Source of the DNA: Thermoplasmatales archaeon
GTDB lineage: Archaea; Thermoplasmatota; Thermoplasmata; Thermoplasmatales; GCA-001856825
Direction: 5' to 3'
DNA length: 42,470 nucleotides
NCBI GenBank assembly: GCA_026127935.1
Contig: JAJSLL010000015.1
Coordinates: forward strand, 1-42,470
Positions 1-8,630 of this stretch are shown one piece after another (the stretch's first letter is position 1; each line of letters starts with the position of its first letter). The notes below the pieces were generated by a model. The model was not told the origin of the DNA, ran no database searches, and saw only the letters and a list, made by a program, of their open reading frames with translations. The position numbers and the translations under genes are program-made.

Positions 1-629
1 AGTTTGGTAATAGCTCTCCCGGTTCTAGTGTACATCAGGATCGCTGCTATGAAGCTGAATAGGGAGAAGAATATTCCAACGACGTAGAGAACCGCAGGTA
101 GGGTAAAGCTGCCATATCTAGAGTTGAGACGGAACGTACCGACTATTAGAGCGAGTATTGTGCCAATGAATGCCATGATGGCTCCAACTATGATAATGAT
201 CACGGCCACTATGAGTGCAACAAGTCCTACGACCGCGGCGGCAATTATGATCAGGGAGCCAAGGACTATGATTACCAGACCCACTATATAGAGCGTTGTG
301 CCTGTATAGGCAGAGTTGAAATCGGTGGATATTCCCTTCAGTATGCGGTAACCTGATCTTAGAGAAAGGAATGCGACGAAGAGTATTACGGCACTCACTA
401 TCGCCACACTGAATACAAGTGCAATAACTGGGCTGTCGGATAGCAGAAAGGGAGTAGCGCTGGTAGTAGGAGTGGTGACTGAGCGGAAGCTGGACAGCAG
501 AATGATACCGGGGATAATCGATACAGTTGCAATGAGAAATCCAACTATTGAAAGGAGAGAAAATCGTCTTATCTTGGTCAGTGCATCCACTTCTTGGAAA
601 GAGGACGCTGTATTCACCTGATCCGCCAT
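1..629 (-). CDS. DUF996-type multi-pass membrane protein, C-terminus outside window
   Basis: The frame opens at an ATG (627-629) and runs without a stop off the left edge of the window, so the gene is partial. The protein starts MADQVNTASSFQEVDALTKI and then has about five or six hydrophobic segments rich in Ile, Val, Ala and Gly, with short charged loops such as SLRSGYRILKGIS. This pattern fits archaeal DUF996 membrane proteins of unknown function. On the minus strand a TATA-like TTTATATTTC (648-657) is centred about 23 nt before the ATG, so the mRNA is probably leaderless, which supports this start. A longer open frame on the same strand shifted by one is a shadow: it is rich in His, Cys and Ser and lacks membrane segments. 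Family assignment is by overall resemblance only. Confidence 0.72.
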   Translation of the reverse strand, partial: MADQVNTASSFQEVDALTKIRRFSLLSIVGFLIATVSIIPGIILLSSFRSVTTPTTSATPFLLSDSPVIALVFSVAIVSAVILFVAFLSLRSGYRILKGISTDFNSAYTGTTLYIVGLVIIVLGSLIIIAAAVVGLVALIVAVIIIIVGAIMAFIGTILALIVGTFRLNSRYGSFTLPAVLYVVGIFFSLFSFIAAILMYTRTGRAITK

Positions 630-639
630 GGCATACCAA

Positions 640-1010
640 TAGGAAAAGAAATATAAACGTTTGGTGGGCGAGACGTGTGAATAGCTAACCTCTCAATGTA
701 AAACTGCTTATTTCTCTCACCTCAATTCTTCATAAATATATCCAAACAAGTATAATCTCTACTTTAGGGATCAATACTTCTAACACAATAGTGAACTACA
801 GGAACTTGCTAATTCACATTTAAGGATGGCTGACAACTAAGTTCCGCTTACGAGGAGCTCTTGCCTCAATATTAATAATCTTCTGATATTGTCAAGCACA
901 ATCGACTGACCTATTACGTCAGATCTGAGGTTTAATAAGCAAATTTGAATATCGATAAACATTGGGGAAAGGCTGAGTGTGACTTAGCCCCTTGATTTGA
1001 GGATCTAGTG
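640..1010. other. intergenic region, promoter of the proton ATPase
   Basis: No coding frame was found here. The left edge holds the TATA element of the minus-strand membrane protein (648-657). The right part is AT-rich and contains TATA-like stretches around 940-960. Close to the ATPase start there is a Shine-Dalgarno-like GAGG (999-1002), eight bases before the ATG at 1011. A weak hairpin (GGCT/AGCC, 971-989) sits just upstream of it. I see no further feature. Confidence 0.4.
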
Positions 1011-3398
1011 ATGAGTTACAAATCCGAAGATGGCGAACATAAGGAAATGGAAGGACTTACAGAAAATGAGGCAAAAGAAAGGATATTGAAGTACGGATAC
1101 AATGAAATTCAGGAAAAAAAGAGAAATCTATTTAGGGAGTTCTTCAAGAGATTCTGGGGTCTGACTCCATGGATGCTTGAAATTACCATCGTATTTTCGT
1201 TTTTAATTCATAAACTTATAAATGTCTACATAATCGCAGGGTTGCTTGTAGTAAATGCAATAATCGGTTACACCCAGGAGGAGAAAGCCTCAAAGGCAGT
1301 GGAGATTCTGAAAAATAGTCTCCAGATAAATGCCAAAGTCCTCAGGGACGGGAAATGGATATTACTTAAGGCAAGGGAGATTGTTCCGGGAGATGTTATC
1401 AGGTTAAGGGCTGGAGATTTTGTTCCTGCAGACGTAGAAATGAGAGAAGGGGAAGAGTTGGAAATCGATCAATCTGCACTAACGGGAGAATCACTACCGA
1501 TTTCCAAGAAGAAGGGGGACAAAGTCTATTCCGGCTCTATAGTTAGAAAGGGGGAAGGCAATGGAGTCGTAACTGCGACGGGTAAGGATACTTACTTCGG
1601 TAAAACGACGGAACTTGTTAGTATTGCAAAACCGAAACTTCACATGGAAGCAGTGACCGCAAGGATAGTCAATTATTTACTTGTTATAGTGGTCGTTTTG
1701 CTGGGCGTCATTTTCATATTCTCTTATTTCAGGAAGGTAGATTTGATAACCGTAGTGCCCCTCGCCCTTATGCTGCTGGTATTTGCAGTACCGGTTGCCC
1801 TTCCAGCGATGTTCACAGTAAGCATGGCCGTTGGATCCCTTGAATCGGCAAAGAAAGGAGCCCTGGTCACGAGGCTGAATGCGATTGAAGATGCAGCCAA
1901 TATGGACGTATTGTGTGCAGATAAAACCGGAACTTTAACCCAAAACAAGCTTACTGTATCGAAGATTGTTACTATCGATGAATTCAAGGAAAATGAAGCA
2001 ATTCTTTATGGTTATCTCGCATCCGAGGAGGCGGATAACGATCCCATAGACATGGCATTCATCAGATATGCTAAGGAGAAAGGGATCTCTAAGGAAGGAA
2101 TTATTGTGAAGAATTTCAAGGGGTTCGTTCCTTCTACAAGGAGAACAGAGGCACAACTTACTGTTAACGGTAAGGACCTTACGGTAGTTAAAGGGGCAGT
2201 TGAAACGATATTGGAGTTGTGCAAGTACGAAAAGGGTGACGACGTAAGAAAAAAGGTGAATGAGATTGCAACCCAAGGCGAAAGGGTGATAGCAGTTGCC
2301 GTCTCTGAAAATGGTAATTTTAGACCAGTAAGTCTGGTTGGGCTTTCAGATCCTCCAAGACCTAATACAAAGAGTTCGATCAAGGAAATGGAAGAATTGG
2401 GCATAAAAGTAAAGATGTTAACAGGAGATGCGGAACCGATCGCAAAAGAAATATCCAAAATTATAGGACTCGGAGATAAGACGGTAACTGGAGCTACAAT
2501 TAAGGAACTTAAAATAAAAGATCCAGTAAAAGCTGCTAACCTAGTCGAGGAAAGCGTAGTTTTTGCAGAAATATTTCCGGAAGACAAGTATACCATCGTT
2601 AAAGGTCTCCAGGCAAAGGAGCACGTAGTTGGGATGACCGGAGACGGAATAAATGATGCACCAGCACTGAAGAGGGCTGAAGTGGGCATAGCCGTTAGTA
2701 ATGCAACTGATGTGGCCAAAGGAGCCGCAAGTATAATTCTCACATCAGAAGGGCTTACGAATATTGTGGATCTCGTAAGAATCGGTAGAACTACGTATCA
2801 GAGGATAGTCACATGGGTACTGAACAAGGTTGTAAAGACATTCCAGGTGGCTGTTTTCATCGCACTTGGTTTCATAATAACTGGTCAATTTCTCTTATCA
2901 GCTCTAGATATCATATTGTTTCTTTTCCTCATAGATTTTGTAACTTTATCATTATCTACCGATTCGATGAGAGGTTCAAACAGTCCTGAAAAATGGGATA
3001 TCCGTAATCTGGTAAAAATAGGAATCTCACTAGGTGCTATTCAAGTCTCTGAAATGTTCCTGCTCCTCTTTATAGGCCTTAGATACTTGGATATAGGTTC
3101 CAACATCAATCTGATGAACACATTCTTCTTTTCAGAGATCATGTTTTTTGGCTTGTTGACGCCCATAATTGTAAGGGAAAACAGTTTCTTCTGGAAATCA
3201 AAACCGGGAAAAACATTGGGGATTTCAATAATAGCGGATATGGTCTTAGTCTCCTTACTTTCCCTCTTCGGCTTTGGCTTAGTAACAAAGATAACTATTA
3301 CAGAATTCGCTGTTGTCCTAGCCTATGGTCTCTTCATGAATCTGGTGGTAAATGATATTTTCAAGATAGGATTACGAAAAATTGGAATATCGAGATAA
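1011..3398 (+). CDS. plasma-membrane proton-pumping P-type ATPase (P3A family)
   Basis: This is a 795-residue P-type ATPase that should pump protons out of the cell using ATP. It shows the actuator motif TGES (about 158-161), the phosphorylation loop DKTGTLT (Asp about 304) and the hinge TGDGINDAP (about 543-551). The M4 sequence PVALPA is typical of P3A (PMA1-like) proton ATPases rather than Ca2+ or heavy-metal pumps. In the M6 region FLIDFVTLSLSTDSM places an Asp where P3A pumps carry their transport Asp. No N-terminal metal-binding domain is present. Length is usual for archaeal and bacterial members. GTG (1008) and ATG (1011) are adjacent; I choose the ATG because GAGG lies eight bases upstream. 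In an acidophile the pump may help keep the cytoplasm near neutral (inference). The gene stands alone. Confidence 0.93.
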   Translation: MSYKSEDGEHKEMEGLTENEAKERILKYGYNEIQEKKRNLFREFFKRFWGLTPWMLEITIVFSFLIHKLINVYIIAGLLVVNAIIGYTQEEKASKAVEILKNSLQINAKVLRDGKWILLKAREIVPGDVIRLRAGDFVPADVEMREGEELEIDQSALTGESLPISKKKGDKVYSGSIVRKGEGNGVVTATGKDTYFGKTTELVSIAKPKLHMEAVTARIVNYLLVIVVVLLGVIFIFSYFRKVDLITVVPLALMLLVFAVPVALPAMFTVSMAVGSLESAKKGALVTRLNAIEDAANMDVLCADKTGTLTQNKLTVSKIVTIDEFKENEAILYGYLASEEADNDPIDMAFIRYAKEKGISKEGIIVKNFKGFVPSTRRTEAQLTVNGKDLTVVKGAVETILELCKYEKGDDVRKKVNEIATQGERVIAVAVSENGNFRPVSLVGLSDPPRPNTKSSIKEMEELGIKVKMLTGDAEPIAKEISKIIGLGDKTVTGATIKELKIKDPVKAANLVEESVVFAEIFPEDKYTIVKGLQAKEHVVGMTGDGINDAPALKRAEVGIAVSNATDVAKGAASIILTSEGLTNIVDLVRIGRTTYQRIVTWVLNKVVKTFQVAVFIALGFIITGQFLLSALDIILFLFLIDFVTLSLSTDSMRGSNSPEKWDIRNLVKIGISLGAIQVSEMFLLLFIGLRYLDIGSNINLMNTFFFSEIMFFGLLTPIIVRENSFFWKSKPGKTLGISIIADMVLVSLLSLFGFGLVTKITITEFAVVLAYGLFMNLVVNDIFKIGLRKIGISR

Positions 3399-3715
3399 TT
3401 GGAGCTTAACCGTCTCCACAAATCTTATCAAGAGGAATACCGCGACAAAATCAGCCACGCCTATCATGCCCTTTAAACTCACCTTTTCCCTACTTTTGAC
3501 GTGCAGTTGCTAACCGGTTTCTGTCCAGAGCACACTTTGTGAAAAAGTTGAAACCAGATGATAATGAAATGGGAATGACACCATTCTATTACACGCTCAT
3601 ATGGAATGGATGGCGCAAAACACTTTTACAGAATGGAGAACCATTGGTCACATCGTCCTAAAGCGGGTCCAGGTCTATACGATATTTAAGATATTCAGGG
3701 GCCAGGATTGCATAT
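3399..3715. other. intergenic region without recognised gene
   Basis: Between the ATPase and the next minus-strand gene there are 317 bases. Short open stretches exist in several frames (for example one reading THFVKKLKPDDNEMG), but none has a good start, a useful length or a recognisable family. It may contain a very decayed gene. No RNA gene or clear repeat is visible. Confidence 0.3.
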
Positions 3716-4051
3716 CTATTGATCATCAGAAGGCGCTTTCCCTTTCACCTTTTTGAATAACTCTTTAAGTATTGATTTAGTCTTTATTATGTACTGCACG
3801 TTAACATTGTATACGGGAGCTCCGTTGTTCGCATCATGACCTATTTTGATAATCGAGTTCACCTTTAGCATTACTTCTAGTATGGTACCATCTTTGAGTG
3901 TAACTCTGACTCCTTTGGTGATATCCTTTGTTTCATAGTCAATTATCTCCGGTTCCTCCATCTCAACAATGGAGAATGGATAAGAAGCAGGCAAAAGTCC
4001 CAATAAAACAACTGGGTACCTGCTTTCGGAGATACCGTTAACAAAGTTCAT
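3716..4051 (-). CDS. hypothetical protein, 111 residues
   Basis: A 111-residue frame on the minus strand encodes a soluble, probably beta-rich protein with segments such as KGVRVTLKDGTILEVMLKV and a basic C-terminus (ELFKKVKGKAPSDDQ). I do not recognise the family. The first ATG (4051) is supported by an AT-rich TATA-like element on the minus strand (about 4067-4078), 20-27 nt upstream, consistent with a leaderless transcript. A shorter protein starting at an internal ATG (3961) is also possible, because its first 30 residues (NFVNGISESRYPVVLLG...) are less typical. It is divergent to the gene at 4075, with overlapping promoters. Function unknown. Confidence 0.6.
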   Translation of the reverse strand: MNFVNGISESRYPVVLLGLLPASYPFSIVEMEEPEIIDYETKDITKGVRVTLKDGTILEVMLKVNSIIKIGHDANNGAPVYNVNVQYIIKTKSILKELFKKVKGKAPSDDQ

Positions 4052-4078
4052 TTATTGACATGACATATGATAATATGG
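4049..4078. promoter_or_regulatory. overlapping face-to-face promoters
   Basis: The two divergent genes at 4051 (minus) and 4075 (plus) each have a TATA-like element 22-25 bases before the start codon. The plus-strand element (TTTATTG, about 4050-4056) lies on the start codon of the minus gene. The minus-strand element (about 4067-4078) covers the start codon of the plus gene. Both transcripts would be leaderless and the two promoters could hardly be bound at once. This is inferred from spacing alone. Confidence 0.4.
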
Positions 4079-4353
4079 AACCATTTTACTTTAAGTCATA
4101 CAATAAGACAATAGGAGTTGCCTGTGATGCGGAAAGTTTGCTTTATACTGTGAAGTGCATTGCAAAATTTGACTCCAGTGCAATAGACTGGCATGTCAGC
4201 GAGGGCCATATATGCGCCTGGCTCAGATCATTCGGCGAAAAAGAGCTGGCAGATAAACTTTCCAACGTGAAGGATACCGCGTCTTTCATTGATACCATGG
4301 AGGAGCATCTTAATGAAAGAATGAGAAGTCATAGACGTCATGGTCGCCAGTAA
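4075..4353 (+). CDS. DUF5752-like small protein
   Basis: A 92-residue soluble helical protein begins MEPFYFKSYNKTIGVACDAE. Its pattern (FYFKS..., a helix around 'LLYTVKCIA', then a conserved 'WHVSEGHICAWLRSFGEKEL') resembles small archaeal proteins annotated DUF5752, for which no function is established. I chose the ATG at 4075 rather than the in-frame ATG at 4060 because a TATA-like TTTATTG lies about 22 bases upstream of 4075 and because the family-like sequence begins with EPFYF. It is transcribed away from the 111-residue protein. Confidence 0.6.
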   Translation: MEPFYFKSYNKTIGVACDAESLLYTVKCIAKFDSSAIDWHVSEGHICAWLRSFGEKELADKLSNVKDTASFIDTMEEHLNERMRSHRRHGRQ

Positions 4354-4433
4354 ATTGAAGTGTGTTATCTGCCGCTAAAACTTCTACGTGCCGATAGTAC
4401 AATTGTGCGATTATGAAATGATAATTGCCCCAT

Positions 4434-6413
4434 TTATAGAACTATTCTAACATCCACAGCATATGCCCCCTGATCATTAACTATCAGGGGATTGATATCC
4501 ATTTCCTTAATATTGAGATCCTCTATCATTCTTGAAATACTTGTGACAGCCCTTATGGTAGCCCCTGTATCATAGTTCCTTTTTCTTGCCTTAAGTAGGC
4601 CTAGTACCTTACTGTCCTCCAGCATGTCAAGAGCCTCATCCTCTGAAATTGGAGACAATCCGTAACTGATACTCTTCAGGACCTCCACGTAGATGCCTCC
4701 AAGACCGACAAGGACCGCAGGACCAAAACTGGGATCCATTAAACCTCCAACGAATACCTCTGCCCCGTAAAGCTGTTTCTGTACTATCACCTTACCCGTC
4801 TTAGTGATTAGGTTTTTAAAGGCTTCTTCAATATTTTTTTCGCCGACATTCATTATAACCCCTCCCATTTCTGTCTTGTGCATAGGTTCATTGGATGAAA
4901 TCTTCATCACTACCGGGAAGCCCATTTTTGTGGCGGCATCCTTGATTTCTAACAGATTTGAAGATATTGTCCACTCCGGGGTTTTAATTCCATAGATTTC
5001 CATCAGCTTCAAAGACTCCTCATCACTGAGACCCTTCTTTCCGCCTACCATTTCAAGCGCCTTTCCCATGGGCTCGGAGATTCTTATTTTCACTGTGGGA
5101 TTCCTAATTCCAGAAATATATTTTATGGCCTTAACAGCGTCCTCAGGGTAATTGAATGCGGGAATCCCGGCAGAGGAGAGCACACGGAGAGCAGCCTCAG
5201 AGTCCGTTCCCATCAAAACGCCAATTATTCTCTTGCTTCTGAATTTTATCATCACCTTGGCTACCTCGGTACAGCTTACAGTCGCAAGGGACTGCGCAAG
5301 GACAAGCTTGGTGCATTCAAGATCCTTGACAATTTCCAATGCGCTCCCGTACCTGTCACCGTTTGCATCTCCAGAAAGGTCCAGAGGGTTTTTTGGAATG
5401 CTTTGCTCTGGCAGTATGCTTCGTAGTTGTAAGCTGACATCGTCCGGGATAGAGATTAGATTCATTGATTGCCTTTCAATCTCGTCTGTCGTCAAAACGC
5501 CATGCCCACCGGAGTTTGTAACCACCAATATATCGCTCAGATACTTTTCATCAGACTGCACTATCGTTATGAGATTGAGAAAGTCATCAAGATTTTCAAC
5601 CAGTATTCCTCCCACTGTCTTGACTGCTGCCCTGAAGAGTTCAATGGAGCCGGCTATACTGCCAGTATGGGTTTTCACGGCCTGGGAACCATACTTTCCA
5701 GTTCCCCCCTTTATAAATACGATAGGTTTCTTCTTGATGACATCTGGAACCTCAGAGAGAAAACGGCGACCGTCTGCAACACCCTCCAGATAAGTGAAGA
5801 TTGCCCCTGTGTTTACATCATTAGCCAGAAATTGAAAAATATCTATTTCATTTAGATCAGCCTGATTCCCCATACTCACAAAAAAACTCAAGCCAGTCTT
5901 CGTTTTCTGGGCCCAGTCAAGCATGTACGCACCCATTCCACCAGATTGTGCCACAATTGCAATGTTTCCGGCTTTGACATCTGCATATGCAAAGGTAGCA
6001 TTGAAAGCCGGCGTTGCAAAACCCATGGTATTAGGTCCTAGGAATCTTATTCCATACTTCTTTGCAATTTGACTAATATTGTCCTCGAGCTTTTTACCCT
6101 TATCGTCTACCTCCCTGAAGCCGGAGGTTATGATCACTGCAGCCTTTGTTCCTATGAGGCCTATCTGCTCCATAATATCTGGCACACTGTCCCTGGGAAC
6201 GCTTATAATGACCAGATCAACCGGTTCCTGAATCTCCTTAAGCGATTTGGTTGCTGGAATATTTTCAATGATTGGGTTCTTGTAATTCACTGGATAAATT
6301 TTACCCTTATACGTTAATTTTATATTTCTGATGAGGATATTACCAATTTTTTCCCTGTTATTAGAAGCCCCAACTATTGCAATAGACTTAGGATAAAATA
6401 GATTTTCCAACAT
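4434..6413 (-). CDS. acyl-CoA synthetase (NDP-forming), fused alpha-beta
   Basis: This 659-residue protein belongs to the ADP-forming acetyl/acyl-CoA synthetase family, which converts an acyl-CoA, ADP and phosphate to the acid, CoA and ATP. The N-terminal CoA-binding Rossmann domain begins with SIAIVGASNNREKIGN (about 10-25). The CoA-ligase domains follow, with LGPNTMG near 125-131 and the phosphohistidine site THTGSIAGS (His 249). The C-terminal third (from about 455) is an ATP-grasp domain with PVVMKISS and HKTEMGGV. Alpha and beta parts are therefore fused in one chain, as in many archaea; at 659 residues it is slightly shorter than the usual 690-700. A TATA-like element (6431-6442, minus strand) is 24 nt before the ATG. 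Substrate cannot be told from sequence. Confidence 0.92.
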   Translation of the reverse strand: MLENLFYPKSIAIVGASNNREKIGNILIRNIKLTYKGKIYPVNYKNPIIENIPATKSLKEIQEPVDLVIISVPRDSVPDIMEQIGLIGTKAAVIITSGFREVDDKGKKLEDNISQIAKKYGIRFLGPNTMGFATPAFNATFAYADVKAGNIAIVAQSGGMGAYMLDWAQKTKTGLSFFVSMGNQADLNEIDIFQFLANDVNTGAIFTYLEGVADGRRFLSEVPDVIKKKPIVFIKGGTGKYGSQAVKTHTGSIAGSIELFRAAVKTVGGILVENLDDFLNLITIVQSDEKYLSDILVVTNSGGHGVLTTDEIERQSMNLISIPDDVSLQLRSILPEQSIPKNPLDLSGDANGDRYGSALEIVKDLECTKLVLAQSLATVSCTEVAKVMIKFRSKRIIGVLMGTDSEAALRVLSSAGIPAFNYPEDAVKAIKYISGIRNPTVKIRISEPMGKALEMVGGKKGLSDEESLKLMEIYGIKTPEWTISSNLLEIKDAATKMGFPVVMKISSNEPMHKTEMGGVIMNVGEKNIEEAFKNLITKTGKVIVQKQLYGAEVFVGGLMDPSFGPAVLVGLGGIYVEVLKSISYGLSPISEDEALDMLEDSKVLGLLKARKRNYDTGATIRAVTSISRMIEDLNIKEMDINPLIVNDQGAYAVDVRIVL

Positions 6414-6709
6414 AGAGCATTAAGGATAAGTTTTAATAAATACCTTTTTAAATCGTGCGATGCCTATATTTCAAGCACAAGCTACGAGTTTACCAAGTCG
6501 GGCAGTGAACAGACAGCATATCTTCTATCCTCCTGTATCTTAAGACTGATCTCCGTTAATATGGAAAGTGCGTATCACAAGACAGCTTTTATATTATACG
6601 TAACGCATTAATTAACTCGCATTGCTTCCTGATAGTCTCATAAGGCCTAGAATAAAGATTGAACTGCTCTAACAGGGCGTCTCTTAGGTCATCCAGAAGT
6701 GCAAAGTAC

Positions 6710-7371
6710 TTACTGTGAGTGGCACGTTTCCTTATGAATTTCCACACCCTCTTCCGAGACGAATGTGAAGTACTGGTGCCTCGCCTTGCTAAGAGAGGGT
6801 CTTAAGATCAGCTTTGCAGGAACCTTCTCGAATTCTATGCCTTTCTTCGTGATCTTGATATCCTCGAAGTCAGAGAACCTCAACCTGTCATTACCCTGGT
6901 GGTTCCCTAGTGACTCTGGCCTGAGTCCTGAGAATGCCATCAGGGCGATAGATACCCTCCCCCTTGTCGATGCCTTCCTTATCACAGTTGACAGTTCTTC
7001 CTTCGTCGGAATCCTCTAATTCATGGTGGTCGGATTCTGGTTGACCTCTTTTATATTAACCTTGAAATTTATTACTCGATCATTGAACTTTAGCCAGGAA
7101 TGCAACACTTTCTTAAACCGGACTATATAAGACCCCTTCTTGCCCCTTGACTCCATCTTCCTTTCAAATGATGTGAAGTCACCGTCAAAAGATTCCTTCT
7201 TGAGTCTTCTATAATCTGCGATGGACTCGTGTAATTCAGCTCACAGTAGGGTCCCATCGTTCTGAAATAAACCTCAGCAGTTATGGGAGACCGTACGTAA
7301 AGATTGTCGTGCCATGACTTGACGTTCTTGTCTTCTAGAAGATATCCATACTTGGCAACCTTTGTCATCAT
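6710..7371 (-). pseudogene. broken tyrosine recombinase (integrase) beside tRNA-Arg
   Basis: The minus strand holds pieces of an archaeal tyrosine recombinase in different frames. The N-terminal core-binding part is at about 7371-7215 (LEDKNVKSWHDNLYVRSP...). It continues in a second frame (LKKESFDGDFTSFERKMES) and then a third (SYIVRFKKVLHSWLKFNDRV). There is a stop (TAG) where the protein should read on into RIPTKEEL. The catalytic-domain start follows at about 6985-6710 (RVSIALMAFSGLRPESLG, with the first catalytic Arg). The C-terminal R...Y catalytic part is not found. With at least two frameshifts, one stop and a missing end, it is dead. It lies 52 bases downstream of the 3' end of tRNA-Arg(UCU), where integrases of tRNA-targeting elements usually sit. 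No second att copy was found. Confidence 0.85.
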
Positions 7372-7423
7372 TCACGCTAATTTGAAATTTAATAAAGGTT
7401 TCGCAATGAAACAAATGTTTCGA

Positions 7424-7498
7424 CGGGCCCGCGGGGATTTGAACCCCGGATCATTGGCTTAGAAGGCCAATGCCTTATCCAGACTAGGCCACGGGCCC
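7424..7498 (-). tRNA. tRNA-Arg (anticodon UCU)
   Basis: A 75-nt cloverleaf reads on the minus strand. The acceptor stem is GGGCCCG/CGGGCCC with discriminator G. The D stem is GCCT/AGGC. The anticodon stem is TTGGC/GCCAA with loop CTTCTAA, giving anticodon TCT for AGA/AGG codons. The T arm is CGGGG-TTCGAAT-CCCCG. CCA is not encoded and there is no intron. The 3' end faces the integrase remnant. Confidence 0.97.
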
Positions 7499-7621
7499 AT
7501 GCTTGGCTCCAATGGAAATGGCTAGCATATTATTATTTTTTTGCAGCCTCTCTTAAGAGGTATTCCCTTCAACTCCTTTCTGCATCGTTTGGTTTTTTAA
7601 GGTTCATATGATTTCGTTCAG

Positions 7622-8212
7622 ATGGAATCCGAAGTCACGATAGCAGTAGCAAGGCATGGACAAACTGATGCCAATGTCAAGGGACTGTGGGTTGGAAGCG
7701 GGGACGATCCCCTCAATGAGAAGGGAAGAGAACAAGCAAGAGAATTGGCCAAATCTTTGTCAGTTTTTCACTTTGACTTTATAATATCCAGCGATAAGAG
7801 GAGGGCCATAGAAACAGCTGGAGTTATATCGGAAATACTCGGTGTTCCAATTTTCGGCCACAAAATGGAACTCAGGGACAGGCATTATGGCGTACTAGAG
7901 GGCCTGACAACCGAACGGATCAAAGAAAAGTACAACGTTGATATGAAATCACTTTCAAGAGAGATTGACGACCTGGGAGAGATCGAGCCTGTAAGTTCCG
8001 TTATAAAAAGGGTGAATGAGTTCGTAGCATCAGCAATAACTAATTTTGGAGGTAAGAAAATTGTGGTCATAACACACGGAGCATTCATAAGATCTTTTTA
8101 TGAAATGTACGTGAATAATTCTAACAGAGTGCGTTTTACCAACTGCTCGCACTTCATTGTACAGTTCAAGAATGGAAAGTTTGAGGTCGTGCGAGATCTA
8201 ACTGTCATCTGA
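7622..8212 (+). CDS. histidine phosphatase (phosphoglycerate mutase-like)
   Basis: This 196-residue protein is a member of the histidine phosphatase superfamily. It has the active-site motif ARHGQTDAN (His 12, which becomes phosphorylated), the SSDKRRA segment with the second Arg, a Glu in MELRDRHYG (about 83) and the second catalytic His in VITHGAF (about 152). Length and motifs fit the GpmB/CobC-like branch. It may be a 2,3-bisphosphoglycerate-dependent phosphoglycerate mutase or a phosphatase of another small phosphoester; sequence alone does not decide. A TTTTTTAAG element (7593-7601) lies about 25 nt before the ATG, so the mRNA is likely leaderless. It is followed by RNase P RNA. Confidence 0.9.
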   Translation: MESEVTIAVARHGQTDANVKGLWVGSGDDPLNEKGREQARELAKSLSVFHFDFIISSDKRRAIETAGVISEILGVPIFGHKMELRDRHYGVLEGLTTERIKEKYNVDMKSLSREIDDLGEIEPVSSVIKRVNEFVASAITNFGGKKIVVITHGAFIRSFYEMYVNNSNRVRFTNCSHFIVQFKNGKFEVVRDLTVI

Positions 8213-8239
8213 TGTCCTGTTCTGAAACATCGGTGAATG

Positions 8240-8247
8240 ATATATAC
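8240..8247 (+). promoter_or_regulatory. TATA box of RNase P RNA
   Basis: ATATATAC lies 25-27 bases upstream of the expected 5' end of the RNase P RNA, which is the standard archaeal spacing. It also places the transcription start at about 8268. Confidence 0.65.
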
Positions 8248-8267
8248 TGAGAGTAAATTTAGAGATG

Positions 8268-8562
8268 GTAGTCCCAGGATGGCCATCGCCAGAAATGGTG
8301 AGGAAAGTCCTCCCTCCAGGTAGCAATCTGGATAAACCCCTGGTCGAGAGACCAGCTTCGCCTCAAAAGAAATGACACAGCTTCGGTTAAGGATGAACCT
8401 CTCGGAGGGGACGTTCCCGAAAAATATGATGAGACAGAGGAGGAGAGATGGAGCAAACTCAAGCAGTTCCGAAGACAGCTATCACAGGAACAGGTAGAGC
8501 GCACCAGTCAAATGCCATCAACCCGAAAGGGGTAACAGAAGGAGGCTTACTCGGGACAACCT
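8268..8562 (+). ncRNA. rnpB: RNase P RNA
   Basis: The catalytic RNA of RNase P removes 5' leaders from pre-tRNA. Conserved region I is seen as GAGGAAAGTCC (8300-8310), and region V as ACAGAAGGAGGCTTAC (8535-8550). The ends pair: GTCCC (8271-8275) with GGGAC (8553-8557), extended by AGA..GGT upstream with ACC..TCT downstream, forming helix P1/P2. A P3-like hairpin CCAT...ATGG follows the 5' strand. The size of about 295 nt is normal for archaeal RNase P. Both ends are approximate to a few bases. The next gene, scpB, has its own promoter. Confidence 0.92.
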
Positions 8563-8601
8563 CTACTTTCTAGACCGGAGCTATGACCGCTAGTAGTAAG
8601 T

Positions 8602-8609
8602 TTTATAAT
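8602..8609 (+). promoter_or_regulatory. TATA box that sets the scpB start
   Basis: TTTATAAT is centred about 25-26 nt before the ATG at 8631. This indicates a leaderless scpB-purD transcript starting at that ATG. An in-frame ATG at 8583 lies upstream of this promoter and is therefore unlikely to be the start. Confidence 0.65.
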
Positions 8610-8630
8610 TGCTCATATCATAATTGGGCA

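Noticed and set aside
118-639. A 173-codon minus-strand frame
   Set aside because: It is the shifted shadow of the DUF996-type protein. Its product is full of His, Cys and Ser and lacks the membrane helices seen in the other frame.
2012-2743. A 243-codon frame antisense to the proton ATPase
   Set aside because: It lies wholly inside a well-conserved ATPase on the other strand; no motifs and no promoter.
5152-5793. A 213-codon frame antisense to the acyl-CoA synthetase
   Set aside because: It lies inside the conserved enzyme, is Ser- and Arg-rich and has no recognisable domain.
8583-8630. An upstream ATG start for scpB
   Set aside because: It lies before a TATA box that is correctly spaced for the ATG at 8631, and the only nearby GGAG is two bases from that ATG, too close to act.
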